Numbered from the stretch's first letter, positions 1 to 10,376 are shown. The stretch: DNA of 64,000 nt from Bremia lactucae (GCF_004359215.1 NC_090611.1:360902-424901), one strand, 5' to 3'. Numbers and translations are program-made. The notes: generated by a model from the sequence alone, not told the origin.

Positions 1-384
1 TTGCGAGTGGTGCCTTACGTCACTTCACGTACACTAGTACGTGCAGAGGAAGACTTCTCTTTAAGACACTTACCTTAAGGAGGGTTAAATGAAAAATGTA
101 TCATTATAATTAAGTTGCTCTTCTTTCTATCTGTTAATGCTAGCTTAATTATAAACTAATACTAAACATGCAATTGAAATCTTATCTGTCTCTCTCTCTT
201 TGTTTACGTTTATAGCTGATTAGTCTGCGGAATAAATAGATAAAACGGCTTATACCTATTTATGCATAAGATTTCCGAGCATTACTATATAAAGTAAGAT
301 TCTCCGAATATTATCTACCTTTTAGATAATATATTAATTAACAACCATAAGTGTTAATTTCATGTAACGATACACCCCGTTACA
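1..384 (-). repeat. LTR-A, truncated by the window edge
   Basis: The stretch matches the complete LTR-A copy at 16938-17374 from its GTGGTGCC block through to the end CCCCGTTACA. Orientation is given relative to pol of the elements that carry this LTR. The outer end is missing at the window boundary. Confidence 0.75.
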
Positions 385-580
385 TCAAGAATCATTGAAT
401 ATTACGAAAAAGCTTAAATAGATATTAAGAAGTTATGCCGTAAAACTTCTTCGTGCACCCAAGACACTGTGCATAACGATAGCCGTTCCGTTCAGCTAAA
501 TTATTTAATCAAGTCTCGCTTTGGCGATAAGGAATGTGCGACCTCTGCATCTTCAGATGATCACGCTGACTCCCAGGCTT

Positions 581-690
581 TGTAACGGGGGGTACCGTTA
601 CGTAAATACTATTATCCGTAAGAGGAATAATAAAGGAGAATAATATATTATCTTTATTCTTAACATTTCCAGTATTTCCGTATACACTCC
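581..690 (+). repeat. LTR-E fragment
   Basis: It starts TGTAACGGGG and then follows the beginning of the LTR of the 41-47 kb chromovirus read on its own strand (AAGAGGAA, AATAATAAAG, TTATCTTTATT blocks). Only the first 110 bp or so can be aligned by eye. The rest of 691-1084 holds no gene I can support. Confidence 0.5.
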
Positions 691-809
691 TCCAGATAAC
701 TTCTAGCCCCATTTATATCAGTTATCAATGTAATTAGTTATCTTATTAAATTAAATTATAGGTTAGAGACCATTGAGCGTCAAATCCTATGATTAAGCGG
801 GAGTTAGAC

Positions 810-843
810 GTTTTCAGGGGATACGTTACTAGAGGAAGGACTG
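810..843. repeat. Short direct repeat, copy 1
   Basis: A 34-bp stretch around TTTTCAGGGGATACGT recurs with few changes at 2222-2255. Both are purine-rich and may be the polypurine tract zone of a lost LTR element. Confidence 0.45.
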
Positions 844-1084
844 TACGGTAATAATCTTGTGGTAATGTGACGGTACTGTTCATTGTTTGATTTGCCTTTA
901 AAGCAACCCCGCCAATCGCTGCTAGACGCGCAAACGTGCGGTGAGCAATGAGTCGTTATACATACTAAGTATAATTTATTTAGTTAGCTATAAAAGATAG
1001 CAACACGTAGAAACTCAATTATATCAATATGTTTACTTTTTTTCTATTCCAAGTCTACCCTAGTACTGACATTTGTTGCTAAGA

Positions 1085-1201
1085 TGTAACGGGCTAAAGT
1101 TGCCCTTCTGTTACTCAATTCCGTTAAGGACACTTTGTGTACTTAAGTGATGGTCTATTACTTAAGTGATGCAATTGTGCCTATGGTTCACATTGTGACC
1201 A
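1085..1201 (+). repeat. LTR-B 5' fragment
   Basis: It begins TGTAACGGGCTAAAGTTGCC like the LTR-B copies at 15351 and 45144, but stops after about 117 bp, where it abuts an inverted LTR-B. Confidence 0.65.
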
Positions 1202-1648
1202 TGTAGGCGAGCACGTCGTAGTGGTGGGCGCGTTAGCGACTCACCCAACGCACTAAGTACTGTAGTTAAGTGTCGTCACGCGAGCGGTAATCCGGCTCCT
1301 CGTGCGCACTTACTAAGTAGAAAGTAGTTTTCAGACTGATTTATATTTAATCGCATTCAATATCAATACCTATTTTTACCAATCAAAATGTCGAGTCTAT
1401 TGAAAACGCTTAATATGTATTGCGAGCGTATCTTTCTAGATACCTCGAGTAACGGATGACGCTAGCTTTCATCCCTCCTAATGTGAATGCACCCATGTGC
1501 ATCACATACACAAGGGTTGGTCACAAATGTGAACCACACCCGAGTGAGGGGTCCAATTGCTTTAGTTAAGTAATTGACCATCCCATTAAGTACACCAATT
1601 GTACTTAACGGGGACTGTGTAACTTTAGAGCAACTTTAGCCCGTAACA
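1202..1648 (-). repeat. LTR-B, inverted, internally shortened
   Basis: Read on the minus strand it starts TGTTACGGGC and ends GCCTACA, the two ends of LTR-B. It shares the GGAGGGATGA, AGATACGCTCGCAATA and GGGTGAGTCG blocks with the copy at 15351-15891. It is about 95 bp shorter, so it carries deletions. Confidence 0.7.
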
Positions 1649-1793
1649 TAACCTTCTCTAAAGTAAGTTTTTTAAAGAGAGTCTTCCTCTCCACGTACTA
1701 GTGCACGTGAAGTCACGTGAGGCACCACTCGCACTGAAGCAGTGCGAAGTGGACTTGTACTGAAGCAGTACAAGTCGGCAGTGCCCAGTTACA
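1649..1793 (+). repeat. LTR-A 3' fragment
   Basis: This matches the last third of LTR-A on the plus strand, including AAAGAGAGTCTTCCTCT, GCACCACTCGCA and the end GTTACA. The LTR-B sequence to its left probably interrupted it. Confidence 0.6.
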
Positions 1794-3365
1794 TAATAGC
1801 TCCAATTATTCGGGTGTATTGTAGTGATTTATACAATAATCCGAAAAATTGTAGTAATGACATGTGCAAAAGTTAAGAGGCTAGTCCAGATTGCATATTA
1901 CATATGGACGAAGCCCCATGAGTGCAAATAAGTCAAAGGAAAATTAAACAGGTTTGGGTTTGCCTCGTTTTTACTGCGGAAATGTAGTAGGAGTTATATC
2001 ATAGTAATCAGTACTTACAAGTCAGATAGTGTCGCGCGCTTTCTCCGTTTTAGATATCTACATGCTTCCATTCACGTTACGCTCGTTGGTTTGTGTTACT
2101 AACAAAAAATAATATTTCTGCTGCTCAATAGGGTAAGTGTCGTCACAATGTGTATACAAAATTATTTTCTGGCAAGTATACGTTTCTCCCGTCAAATTCT
2201 ATAAGTTAGCGAAAGGTAAGAGTTTTCGGGGGATACGTCACTAGAGGGAGGACTATACCTCATTAATAAGAAGTGCTTACAAGTTTCATATGTTATGCTA
2301 CATTCGTACGACTTGAGCAAGGATTATTTATGAAATAGGGTAATCTCAAAGTTGGTGGAAAAGCCGCCATTACAATCCCCACCATGATACCACGTTAAAT
2401 TCCACCGAAATATAATTATTTTTCTGTCAAAACCTGGTCCCACACGAGCAAAAATCAATATCTGAGCTGTCATCACGCCTTTCTTATTTTGTGCAGATGC
2501 CAGCAGCAGCTGCAGTACGATTGTCACTTCCACACCATAGACAGATTTGTGAAAACACAATTTTCATCTTAGATTCTGCTGTCTGAAAGCCAGCACAATG
2601 AATCGACTTGTCAAAAATTTATGGGTACAAGAAATGCTGACTGACAAAGTTCAGTTTCTGGAGATTGTTGCACCGTCTCTTGGAAACTTATATCAAATCG
2701 TCTGCAGCTGATATTTTTACAGTATTTTTTCCTCAATGCAGCAGTTCCGGTCTACTACCGTTTCCAGGAGGCTACAGGAGGATAGAAGATTGTGGGAAGA
2801 TCCGGTCTGTAAGGAAGAATACTGCAAATAATCTTCCCGAGCTGTCATGCGTCATCGTATTTAAACTGATTTATTTCTGCAAGTATTTTCTAAAATAATG
2901 CCGGGTGTCATTATATCTCGCCTAAATGGTCCTTTTAAACACATGTAGATCTCAACTCGGCGTACCCATTAAATACTCCCATAAAAGAGCAGACTCATAA
3001 ACAAGTTCTGCTTTCCGTGTCGTTGATTGATAAAGCATCTAATTGTAACCATTCATTCTTCGACTAAGCTAAAAAGAAACTATCTACGACCGACAATGTC
3101 GCCAAAATCTACCCCAGTGTCCATGTTTTACAAGTTTTTCTTCAAAAGCCTAAGAAATCATAGTAACATAGACAGCTCGACTTTTCAAACAATGGTCCTT
3201 CAAAAAAAAGCAAAAAGTACCGCTTGCTTTAGGAACCATTTGCTCTTTTCGAGTACTGCTTCAACGCCTCATCTGATCGAAAAAAAAAGCCTCAAATTCT
3301 TTCGAGTAAACCTCAAAAAGACCCCACGAGGTCAGTCACGTCACTTCATTAAAGAATTCGAAATC
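1794..3365. other. Gene-free stretch before the P450
   Basis: I see no supported gene here. It contains copy 2 of the 34-bp repeat at 2222-2255, and AT-rich sequence. The open frame that runs into the P450 from 3027 has a TTG start and low-complexity Lys/Phe/Ser-rich residues, so I treat it as 5' untranslated sequence. Confidence 0.5.
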
Positions 3366-4991
3366 ATGGAAGCCATATCAGAGCTCTTGGGGGTCCAAAC
3401 GGATGCTGCTGTTGCCGTGACCTCTGCCGTGGCCGTGACGTTTGGTCTTTCGTTGCTCGTGCATGTAATGAAACCAAAAGCCTCGGTTGAAAACCGACTC
3501 TTGCCGCTCGTGCCTCCAACTACGCTGCCTTTTTTAAAAAACATCCTCGACATTGGTGGCCACGCGGAACGCTTTCACGATTGGCTCAATGATCAGTCGA
3601 TTGCGTTTGAGAATCGTCCGTGGATGTACGCAATTCCCGGTCGTCCCGCCATGATTGTGCTGTCATCGCCCGAATTGTTCAAAGACGTGCTCGTGACGCA
3701 AGCCAACGTGTTTCTACGGGGTCCTGTCGCGCGTTCCATTAGCTTTGATATCTTTGGCAACGGCATGGTCATTTCCGACGGTGCTCTGTGGTTTTATCAT
3801 CGCAAGACGGCCAGTCATTTGTTTTCAATGCAAAGGATGCGTGAAGCCATGGAAACGACGGTATGTGATCTCTTAAGCACGTTTGTCGACGTTTTAAATG
3901 TCTACGCCAAGCGTCGCGAGTCTTTTAGTATGAAAAAAGAACTTAGTCACTTTACAATGGATGCCATTGGTAAAATTGGTTTTGGAATCGACATGGAGAC
4001 GTTAAAAGACACGCTCGACCGGGCAGACGATCATGAATTTCTCACTGCTTTTAATGAAGGATCCGTGGCTTTTGGTGTACGTATTCAATCGCCTTTGTGG
4101 CTCTGGAAGGTTAAGAAATACCTTCATATTGGATGGGAAAAGATCTTGATGGACAATCTTCAGATCATGAATGCTTTTATTTCAAACGTCATTGTCGATT
4201 CCATGAATCGAAAAGCCGCACTTGCAGCCCAAGGCAAAGAAATGGAAGCAAAAGACCTTGTCTCGATGTTTTTAGAAAAACGATTGAAAGAGACGGAAAA
4301 CATACAGATGGAAGACGACGACGCAACAATTATGCGGGATATGGTCATGACCTTTGTGTTTGCCGGAAAAGACTCGACGGCGCACAGTATGGGCTGGTTT
4401 ATTGTCAATATGAATCGTTATCCGAATGTATTGCGTAAAATCCGGGAAGAAATCCATCGCGTCGTGCCTGGATTAATTACAGGTGAGATCAAGGTCCCGA
4501 CACACGCGCAACTTGAGAGTCTCGTGTACTTGGAAGCGACGATTAAAGAGAATATTCGATTGCATCCATCGACAGGATTTATTGTGCGTGAAGCCATGCA
4601 AGATACGACGTTAATTGATGGCACGTTCATTCAAAAGGGACAGTCCATCATGATGTCTTCGTATTGTAATGCTCGAAATCGCAAGACGTGGGGAGACGAT
4701 TGCCTTGAATTCAAGCCCGAACGAATGATTGACGCACAGACGGGCAAGCTCCGGGTCTTTTCGCCGTACGTCTTTAGTGGCTTTGGATCCGGTCAGCACG
4801 TATGCATTGGTCAGAAATTTGCCTTAATGGAGATCAAATTGGCAATGGCCACACTCTTTAGCAAGTTTGACATTACGACTGTCGACGATCCATGGTCGTT
4901 CACGTATGAATTCTCGCTCACCATTCCAGTCAAAGGTCCTCTGAACGTGCAAGTCACGCCTTTCATGGGGTTAGCGCCGCCAGCGGCTTAA
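3366..4991 (+). CDS. Cytochrome P450 monooxygenase (CYP86/CYP704-like, oomycete type)
   Basis: This is an intronless 541-residue microsomal P450, a normal length for the family. The ATG at 3366 is chosen because it puts a hydrophobic anchor (about residues 14-35) at the N-terminus; in-frame sequence upstream lacks similarity to anything I know. The I-helix oxygen-binding motif AGKDST, the K-helix ExxR (ENIR) and the heme-binding loop FGSGQHVCIG with the thiolate Cys480 are all present, so it should be catalytic. The C-terminal half resembles the fungal/plant fatty-acid omega-hydroxylase clan (CYP86/CYP704), which in oomycetes is the main P450 group. The substrate is not visible from sequence; fatty acid hydroxylation is inference. 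The next gene starts 187 bp downstream on the same strand. Confidence 0.93.
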   Translation: MEAISELLGVQTDAAVAVTSAVAVTFGLSLLVHVMKPKASVENRLLPLVPPTTLPFLKNILDIGGHAERFHDWLNDQSIAFENRPWMYAIPGRPAMIVLSSPELFKDVLVTQANVFLRGPVARSISFDIFGNGMVISDGALWFYHRKTASHLFSMQRMREAMETTVCDLLSTFVDVLNVYAKRRESFSMKKELSHFTMDAIGKIGFGIDMETLKDTLDRADDHEFLTAFNEGSVAFGVRIQSPLWLWKVKKYLHIGWEKILMDNLQIMNAFISNVIVDSMNRKAALAAQGKEMEAKDLVSMFLEKRLKETENIQMEDDDATIMRDMVMTFVFAGKDSTAHSMGWFIVNMNRYPNVLRKIREEIHRVVPGLITGEIKVPTHAQLESLVYLEATIKENIRLHPSTGFIVREAMQDTTLIDGTFIQKGQSIMMSSYCNARNRKTWGDDCLEFKPERMIDAQTGKLRVFSPYVFSGFGSGQHVCIGQKFALMEIKLAMATLFSKFDITTVDDPWSFTYEFSLTIPVKGPLNVQVTPFMGLAPPAA

Positions 4992-5178
4992 GAGAAGCTC
5001 TTGACTCGCTTTTTATGTCCTTGTGCATAATTATAATCGCTCCTATTTCAATACGATGTTTGGGTATTTCCATTAATTGGGTGAACGAAAACTTTATTTC
5101 TTAACAGCTTTTCATCTTGTTTCTAAGTTAAACTTTTTATTGGCGTGCACCACATCATGTTCCCATTTTTAAAGAATC

Positions 5179-6459
5179 ATGACACTCGCGAGTGACAATG
5201 GCCAGCTTGATCCACAGCTTTATACGATGATCGCGCTCGAGCATACACGCTACTGCGCATTCTATGCAAAACTAAGCAATGGAGCTAGCAACTCGTGGAT
5301 CTCTCGCACCACAGCTCTGGACTTTTATCGTAAGTCGAGTCTTCCAGAAGCCCAAGTGCAGGAGCTGTACGCCCGTATCAAAGAGCAGCACTTGCTCCGC
5401 GACAAGGACCGCATGAACGAAACCGAGTTTGTCATGGGCATGCACTTGATCGTGTGTATTACGAAACGGAACTTGGTTTCGATTCCGCCCACGTTTCCGA
5501 GTTATTTGTTTCCACTACTGAATCTGACGCCCGAGAGGTTACGAGAGGATCCGTTTCTCGCTCCTTTTCCAGAAATCTCGAAGGCATCAAATGATAGTAT
5601 CTTAAAACCTTCCATCTCTTCCTTTGACGTTTCCAACAATTCTCATTGGTCTACCGCCAAATCTCTCGAACCCTTTCGGAACGCAACGTCGCTACGTGAG
5701 TTTGTCAGTATAGGGATTCATAAAAAACAAGAGGAAGCCAAGATTCTACAAAGTGTGGATGAATCCGAAACAAACGCACTTACGAGCTTCCAGGCTTGTC
5801 TTGTAAATCTATTAAATCAAGTAAACGGACTAGGATATTCCATTCCAACCTCCGCAAGGTCGTTCGAAACAATAACGGATTTAAAGTCCTTGTTGCAACA
5901 ATACGTGCACGAGGCCAAGCAAGAGATTCAAAGTTTGCAAATTGAAACGCAAATGAAGACCGTGGCATCATTGAAAGTGGCCACTTCCGACGATGTGCGG
6001 GACAGTTTATTGGATAAAACAAGCCACTTGACGCAAGAATTAATGATCTTGCAGCATCAGACTGCGCAACTCATGACGGTGAAAGCGAAGATTATTGCAC
6101 GATTACTAGCAGGGAAGCAGAGTGGGTCTGTCGCTACGACTGTTTGCTTGAAATCGACTGATTTAAAGGTACAAGGTCACGTGGAAGCCAAACATTCGGC
6201 GTTGGGATTGTCGAAAGGCGCGTTAACAGTGGGAGAGTTACAGACGATTAAGAAGTCGGCCACGCGCGTAAATTTTGTACTACAACGTGACGCAAAGGAA
6301 GATAAAAACGGGGGAACGTTCCAAGCTGCTACCGCGCCTGTTCCGACACTGGATGACCCATTTGTATTGGAATCCGCTCCTCGTGCGCAAACTGAGTTAC
6401 TTGATGCCACCCACACGACCGAATCGGAGAAGCGTTTTGATTGGGGCGCTTTCAACTGA
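5179..6459 (+). CDS. EH-domain protein with DPF motif (Eps15-like endocytic adaptor)
   Basis: This is an intronless 426-residue protein. Residues about 10-110 form one EH-like domain: the DFYRKSSLPEAQ helix and the DRMNETEFVMGMHLI helix are typical of Eps15 homology domains, which bind NPF peptides on endocytic cargo adaptors. The middle (about 235-310) is a predicted coiled coil rich in Leu, Gln and Glu. Near the C-terminus lies a DPF triplet (393-395), the type of peptide that binds the AP-2 appendage, and the protein ends in FDWGAFN. The classical calcium-loop residues of EF hands are not clear in this EH domain. It is much shorter than metazoan Eps15 and has one EH domain instead of three. 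A role in clathrin-mediated endocytosis follows from the family; partners here are unknown. Confidence 0.85.
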   Translation: MTLASDNGQLDPQLYTMIALEHTRYCAFYAKLSNGASNSWISRTTALDFYRKSSLPEAQVQELYARIKEQHLLRDKDRMNETEFVMGMHLIVCITKRNLVSIPPTFPSYLFPLLNLTPERLREDPFLAPFPEISKASNDSILKPSISSFDVSNNSHWSTAKSLEPFRNATSLREFVSIGIHKKQEEAKILQSVDESETNALTSFQACLVNLLNQVNGLGYSIPTSARSFETITDLKSLLQQYVHEAKQEIQSLQIETQMKTVASLKVATSDDVRDSLLDKTSHLTQELMILQHQTAQLMTVKAKIIARLLAGKQSGSVATTVCLKSTDLKVQGHVEAKHSALGLSKGALTVGELQTIKKSATRVNFVLQRDAKEDKNGGTFQAATAPVPTLDDPFVLESAPRAQTELLDATHTTESEKRFDWGAFN

Positions 6460-6743
6460 CCAAAGAGAGCCGGATGTCATAGAGAGCGGGTCTGGCGGCA
6501 AATCGCTCTTTTGCCATAAACGTGGTTTTGGTGTCGGACAAGTTGCGAATGTTCCTATTTTGTTGCTATTTTGTCGGCAACTGGTTTTTTGCACTGTGAG
6601 TTCCACTTTACTGGTATATTTCGTGTTTAACGACAGGACGATGATTGGAGTGGAAACACAACCGAAAGCCCATTATGTCGCAGAGCATACTGCATGTATA
6701 TATACCAGCCCCGGCATCTCTTTTCCTGCTACAAAAGAGCTCA

Positions 6744-6787
6744 TTTGCTTTTTTGATGAAAATAATTTGCTTTTTTGATGAAAATAA
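6744..6787. repeat. Tandem duplication of a 22-bp unit
   Basis: Two perfect copies of a 22-bp T/A-rich unit (TTTGCTTTTTTGATG followed by AAAATAA) lie head to tail, at 6744-6765 and 6766-6787. Confidence 0.85.
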
Positions 6788-6907
6788 TTTCAAAAGTTGC
6801 AGATCGAGCAAGTGCGCAAATACTAATAACGAGCGTCTTAAGAAATGAAAATTGTGATCGAATGCTTTTCTATACCCTAAGGCTGTTTTAGATTGGTTAA
6901 GAAAATA

Positions 6908-6989
6908 GCGGCCACGAAGCGCTGACCGTCCTTAAAAAGCATACAATTTGTTTTTTAAGGACGATCAGCGCTTAGCGCTTCGTGGCCGC
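6908..6989. repeat. Near-perfect hairpin (small foldback repeat)
   Basis: GCGGCCACGAAGCGCT at the left pairs with AGCGCTTCGTGGCCGC at the right. An inner arm pairs GACCGTCCTTAAAAA with TTTTTTAAGGACGATC around the loop GCATACAATTTG. A further 29 bp to 7018 repeats the inner arm in inverse (TGACCGTCCTTAT, AAACAAATTGTATG). This looks like a MITE-type or foldback element; no target duplication is obvious. Confidence 0.7.
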
Positions 6990-7089
6990 TGACCGTCCTT
7001 ATAAAACAAATTGTATGTAGTTTGAGACGTATAAAAACTGCGAAAAAAGGTTTCTGCCGTGTGTTGTACCCTGAGTCCCTAGCATTAAG

Positions 7090-7167
7090 ATCACTAAAAA
7101 TATATATTTCTTATAAAATATAATAGTTAAAAAAAATATTTTACAAAAAATATATCTTTTTAGTGAT
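7090..7167. repeat. AT-rich inverted repeat, 78 bp
   Basis: ATCACTAAAAATATATATTT at the left end is mirrored by ATATCTTTTTAGTGAT at the right end, giving a stem of about 33 bp with a few mismatches around a short loop. It is probably a tiny MITE or its footprint. Confidence 0.65.
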
Positions 7168-7567
7168 TCATCATTTCATAAAGGTATTTTTAATTAACGA
7201 TATCGCTACGTCGTGCGCCTCATCTCACTCATCTGTGCTATTGTCATTAAATGACAAGCGCATCGAATGAGACAAGTAACGGTCTACAAGAACTAAGAAA
7301 ACTGTAAGAAACTGAAAGTGGTTAAAAATATTGTCGTATTCAGGTATACACATATCTACAGTATCGAAGATACGTATCTAATAGACCTTCGGAAACCCGT
7401 CACGATTTCGGTTGTCAATACTATTAGCGTCCTTCATCACACACTTCGTTTATGTATGCAGCTAAATGGTGGTGATGATCGACTTGTCGTTGCCAAAGTC
7501 CCGACAATTGTATAGCCGTCCTCGCAGTCACTTTAGCTGCGACTTTTTTATGGCGAATTAAGAAACT

Positions 7568-8574
7568 TTGCCGTCTGAACTTGGCCATCATTTTAATCGC
7601 AGTGGCGCTTACACACTAGTGGTATCTGACGGTAAATTCAAGGCTCGTGATGCATCACTTCCGTTAGTTCCTCCGATATCGATTAAGACACAACGAAACT
7701 TCCTTATGCGCTCCACGAGTCGGATTTTGTTGCGAATAAAGGCGTCGGACTCTTGCGTATTGAAACCCCCGCCGGTCCCATTGATGTCTATGTCACGCAC
7801 CTCGTGGCCAACTACAACGCGTTGGGGAAACCCGGTCCTGGGGATTTCTACATGGGCCACCGCACAGGTCAAAGTTACGAACTCGCGCAATTTATTGCCG
7901 CAACCAATCGAAATAACCTCACAATTGTTTGTGGCGATTTTAATTCGTCGCCTAATTGTTTGGAACTTCGCGTACCCAAACAGTTACTCGGGTTACGCGA
8001 CGCCTAAAACGACACAAACGGGATTGACATTTGCGTCCCCTGAGAATAAATATTCGTATAGGGACCACCCAGTATCTTTAAAGGGTTTTTTACCGACAAA
8101 CGAGGCGAAACGACGCCCTTGTCGGATCATTTTGGTGTCCGTGCCGAGTTTGTATTTAAAAAGGCAATTAAAAGCGCTCTAAGTGTCGATCGAGAGACGA
8201 CCCCAGTGGCTCTAGTCGACGCTATTGACGTGGGAAAAGAGACTGAAAAAGCCCAAGCGGATGCGGCGTGTCTTCGAGAAGTCGATCGTATTTTGTCAAT
8301 TGGGCGCACCAAAGCCATTGCAGCGCGGCACCTTCGTTTGTGGCGTGCTGTGGCGTTTTTTGTGGCGGCAGTGGCAATCGTTGCGATGCACGTGCTGTCG
8401 ATTGTGGCTTTCAAGTGGTCGTGGGTCGTGGTCGTGGGTTTAGCGGGTATAAGCGGGATTGAATACGTGCTAGCGTTCTTTTTCTTGACGTTCGAGTGCT
8501 CGGCGTTCACAGAGCTCTTGAATGAAGTGCAGTTGCAACTTCACTTGCAGGAACACCGGATGGCAAGGGATTAA
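7568..8574 (+). pseudogene. Neutral sphingomyelinase-like (endonuclease/exonuclease/phosphatase fold) pseudogene
   Basis: Three frames carry successive parts of one enzyme. The frame near 7710-8007 reads HESDFVANKGVG, DVYVTHL and the catalytic-type block VCGDFNSS, then stops. The frame 8119-8574 resumes with SDHFGV (catalytic His of the fold) and ends with two adjacent hydrophobic segments (about 8340-8490), as in neutral sphingomyelinases. These enzymes cleave sphingomyelin to ceramide at membranes. The 5' end that should hold the metal-binding Asn/Glu is missing or scrambled and at least two frameshifts are needed, so it is unlikely to make enzyme. Introns cannot fully explain the breaks, because the stop at 8005-8007 and the next usable frame are not joined by a good splice pair. 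A damaged gene copy beside LTR-A is the simplest reading. Confidence 0.75.
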
Positions 8575-8805
8575 TTGCCTTTTAGAGACGAAAAGGAATG
8601 TTTTGTTGCAACAACGTGCAAAGGCTATTTTGTGTAAATAAAGCAACTTTTTGGCCACTCTGTAAGTACGTACCCACTGGCGTTTGCAGGGCAACACATT
8701 GGTTGCCTTTTGCTGAATGACTTGTAAGTCGTAACGTAAACTTTGATGTGAATAGTGTATCATTTCGGTTAGGTACGGCACGAGAAGTCTGTACTGTAAT
8801 ATACT

Positions 8806-9158
8806 CCGAAACGGGGTGTGTCGTTACAGAAAATTAACACTTAAAGGTTGTTAATTAATATTATCTAAAAGGTAGAAAATATTTATAAAATATTACTTTA
8901 CAGGATTATATTCAAAAAACTTATCCATTGGTAGATATAGACAATTATATCTACTTGCTCCGCGGTCCAGTCAGCGCTGGACGCGCGCAAAGAGAGAAAG
9001 ACAGATAAGATTGTACTTACATGTTTTATATTAGTTTATAATTAAGTTAGTATTAAAAAGATAGAAACAGAAGAACTTATTAATATTAATACAGTTTTTA
9101 TTTAACCCTCTTTAAAGTAAGTGTTTTAAAGAGAGTCTTTCTCTGCACGTACTAGTGT
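8806..9158 (+). repeat. LTR-A, 3' truncated
   Basis: From ACGGGGTGTGTCGTTACA it follows LTR-A on the plus strand (AACACTTAAAGGTTGTTAATTAATA, CCGCGGTCCAGTCAGCGCTGGAC) up to ACGTACTAGTG, where LTR-B sequence takes over. The first bases are mutated. Confidence 0.7.
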
Positions 9159-9224
9159 TGTAGGCGGGCACGTCGTAATGCGGCCACGCTCTACTTAAGC
9201 ACACACCCTAGCACAGCGAGGAAG
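9159..9224 (-). repeat. LTR-B 3' end fragment
   Basis: Read on the minus strand it ends GACGTGCCCGCCTACA, the 3' end of LTR-B seen at 15891. Only the last 66 bp or so are present. Confidence 0.6.
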
Positions 9225-9227
9225 CGG

Positions 9228-9424
9228 TTTGCACCTGCTAAATCAGCAAGGCTCTCAACAGGCAGAACTGTTGAGGTTACAACAGGAACAGACCCCTGTA
9301 CCTACACGCGTCGTCGCGAAACCTTAAAGATTGACATCTCCAAGTATAGAAGAGTCGAGAAGGACTCTCTTCTAAGGTGGTTCGTCGAATTGGACGATGC
9401 CATCAGGGCTCGTCATATGAAGGA
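9228..9424 (+). pseudogene. Ty3/gypsy gag fragment, inverted partner
   Basis: The plus strand encodes LNQQGSQQAELLRLQQEQTP and following residues also found on the minus strand at 9372-9785. The two gag copies face each other and form an inverted repeat. This copy is frameshifted and short. Confidence 0.6.
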
Positions 9425-9785
9425 CCAATGCCCAAGTTTTAGCACGACCTGCCAGATTTGATTGAGCGAATGCGACTTGCATTTGCTCGTCGATGATGTG
9501 ACGTGCCCTTATGGCATCGTCTAACTCGACAAACCATCTCAAGAGGTAGCCTTCTTCGACTCCCCTATACTTAGAGATGTCAATCTTTAAAGTTTCGGGA
9601 CGACGCGTTTGCGTCATCCCAGGTACAGGGGTCTGCTCCTGTTGTAGCCTCAACAGTTCTGCCTGTTGAGAGCCTTGCTGATTCAGCAAGGCTACTTTTT
9701 CCTTCATCTCGTCAAGTTCATGTTGTATCAACTTGGCGATGGTTGAATGGAGGGCATCCCTGTCCAAATTGGATAGCAATGCCAA
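9372..9785 (-). pseudogene. Ty3/gypsy gag N-terminal fragment
   Basis: A 137-residue frame starts with a charged helix (about residues 15-55, Gln/Leu/Glu-rich, probable coiled coil) followed by LKIDISKYRGVEEG, FVELDDAIRARHI and NLAGRAKTWAL. These are typical of the capsid-type gag of oomycete Ty3/gypsy elements. Family gags are three to four times longer, so this is a 3'-truncated piece without capsid C-terminal half or zinc knuckle. Which LTR family it belongs to cannot be told. Confidence 0.75.
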
Positions 9786-10360
9786 GATTGCATCGTTTCC
9801 TACGTCGAACTCATTCGTTCGACCGCACTCCTTTTCATGTCACTTAGAAAGGAGTAGCTTTCAGGGGAAACGTGATGCGTATTCCCACTATCATCTAACT
9901 TGTCCATGTTAGATGTGGTAAATGTGGTCCTTGGACGGACTACAAAGTGCTACCAGGTGTAACGGGGCACTACGATCTGTACTGCTTCAGTACAAGTCCA
10001 CTTCGTACTGCTTCAGTTGCGAGTGGTGCCCTACGTTATTTCACGTACACTGTACGTGCAGAGGAAGACTTCTCTTTAAGACAAGTAACTTAAAGAGGGT
10101 AAAATGAAAACTGTATTAATATAATTAAGTGTCTCTTGTTCTATCTTTGTAAATGCTAACTTAATTATAATCGAAACCCTATTATCTACCTCTAAAAGTC
10201 TAAATTGGCCTATAGCTAAATCATCCTCTTGTACTATATAACTATCGAAAATTAAAGGTTCATCTGAAAATTTTAAATTATCTGAATATTCATTACTAAA
10301 CATGTAATTGAATTCTTATCTCTATCTAATCTTAACTCTCTTTGATTACTCCTGCAGTTG

Positions 10361-10376
10361 ATTAGTCTGCGGAATA
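10361..10376. repeat. LINE target-site duplication, left copy
   Basis: ATTAGTCTGCGGAATA here is repeated exactly at 12991-13006 on the other side of the LINE. Sixteen base pairs is normal for target-primed reverse transcription. Confidence 0.85.

Noticed and set aside
3027..3365. N-terminal extension of the P450
   Set aside because: TTG start, low-complexity sequence, and the hydrophobic anchor would be internal; the ATG at 3366 gives a normal P450.
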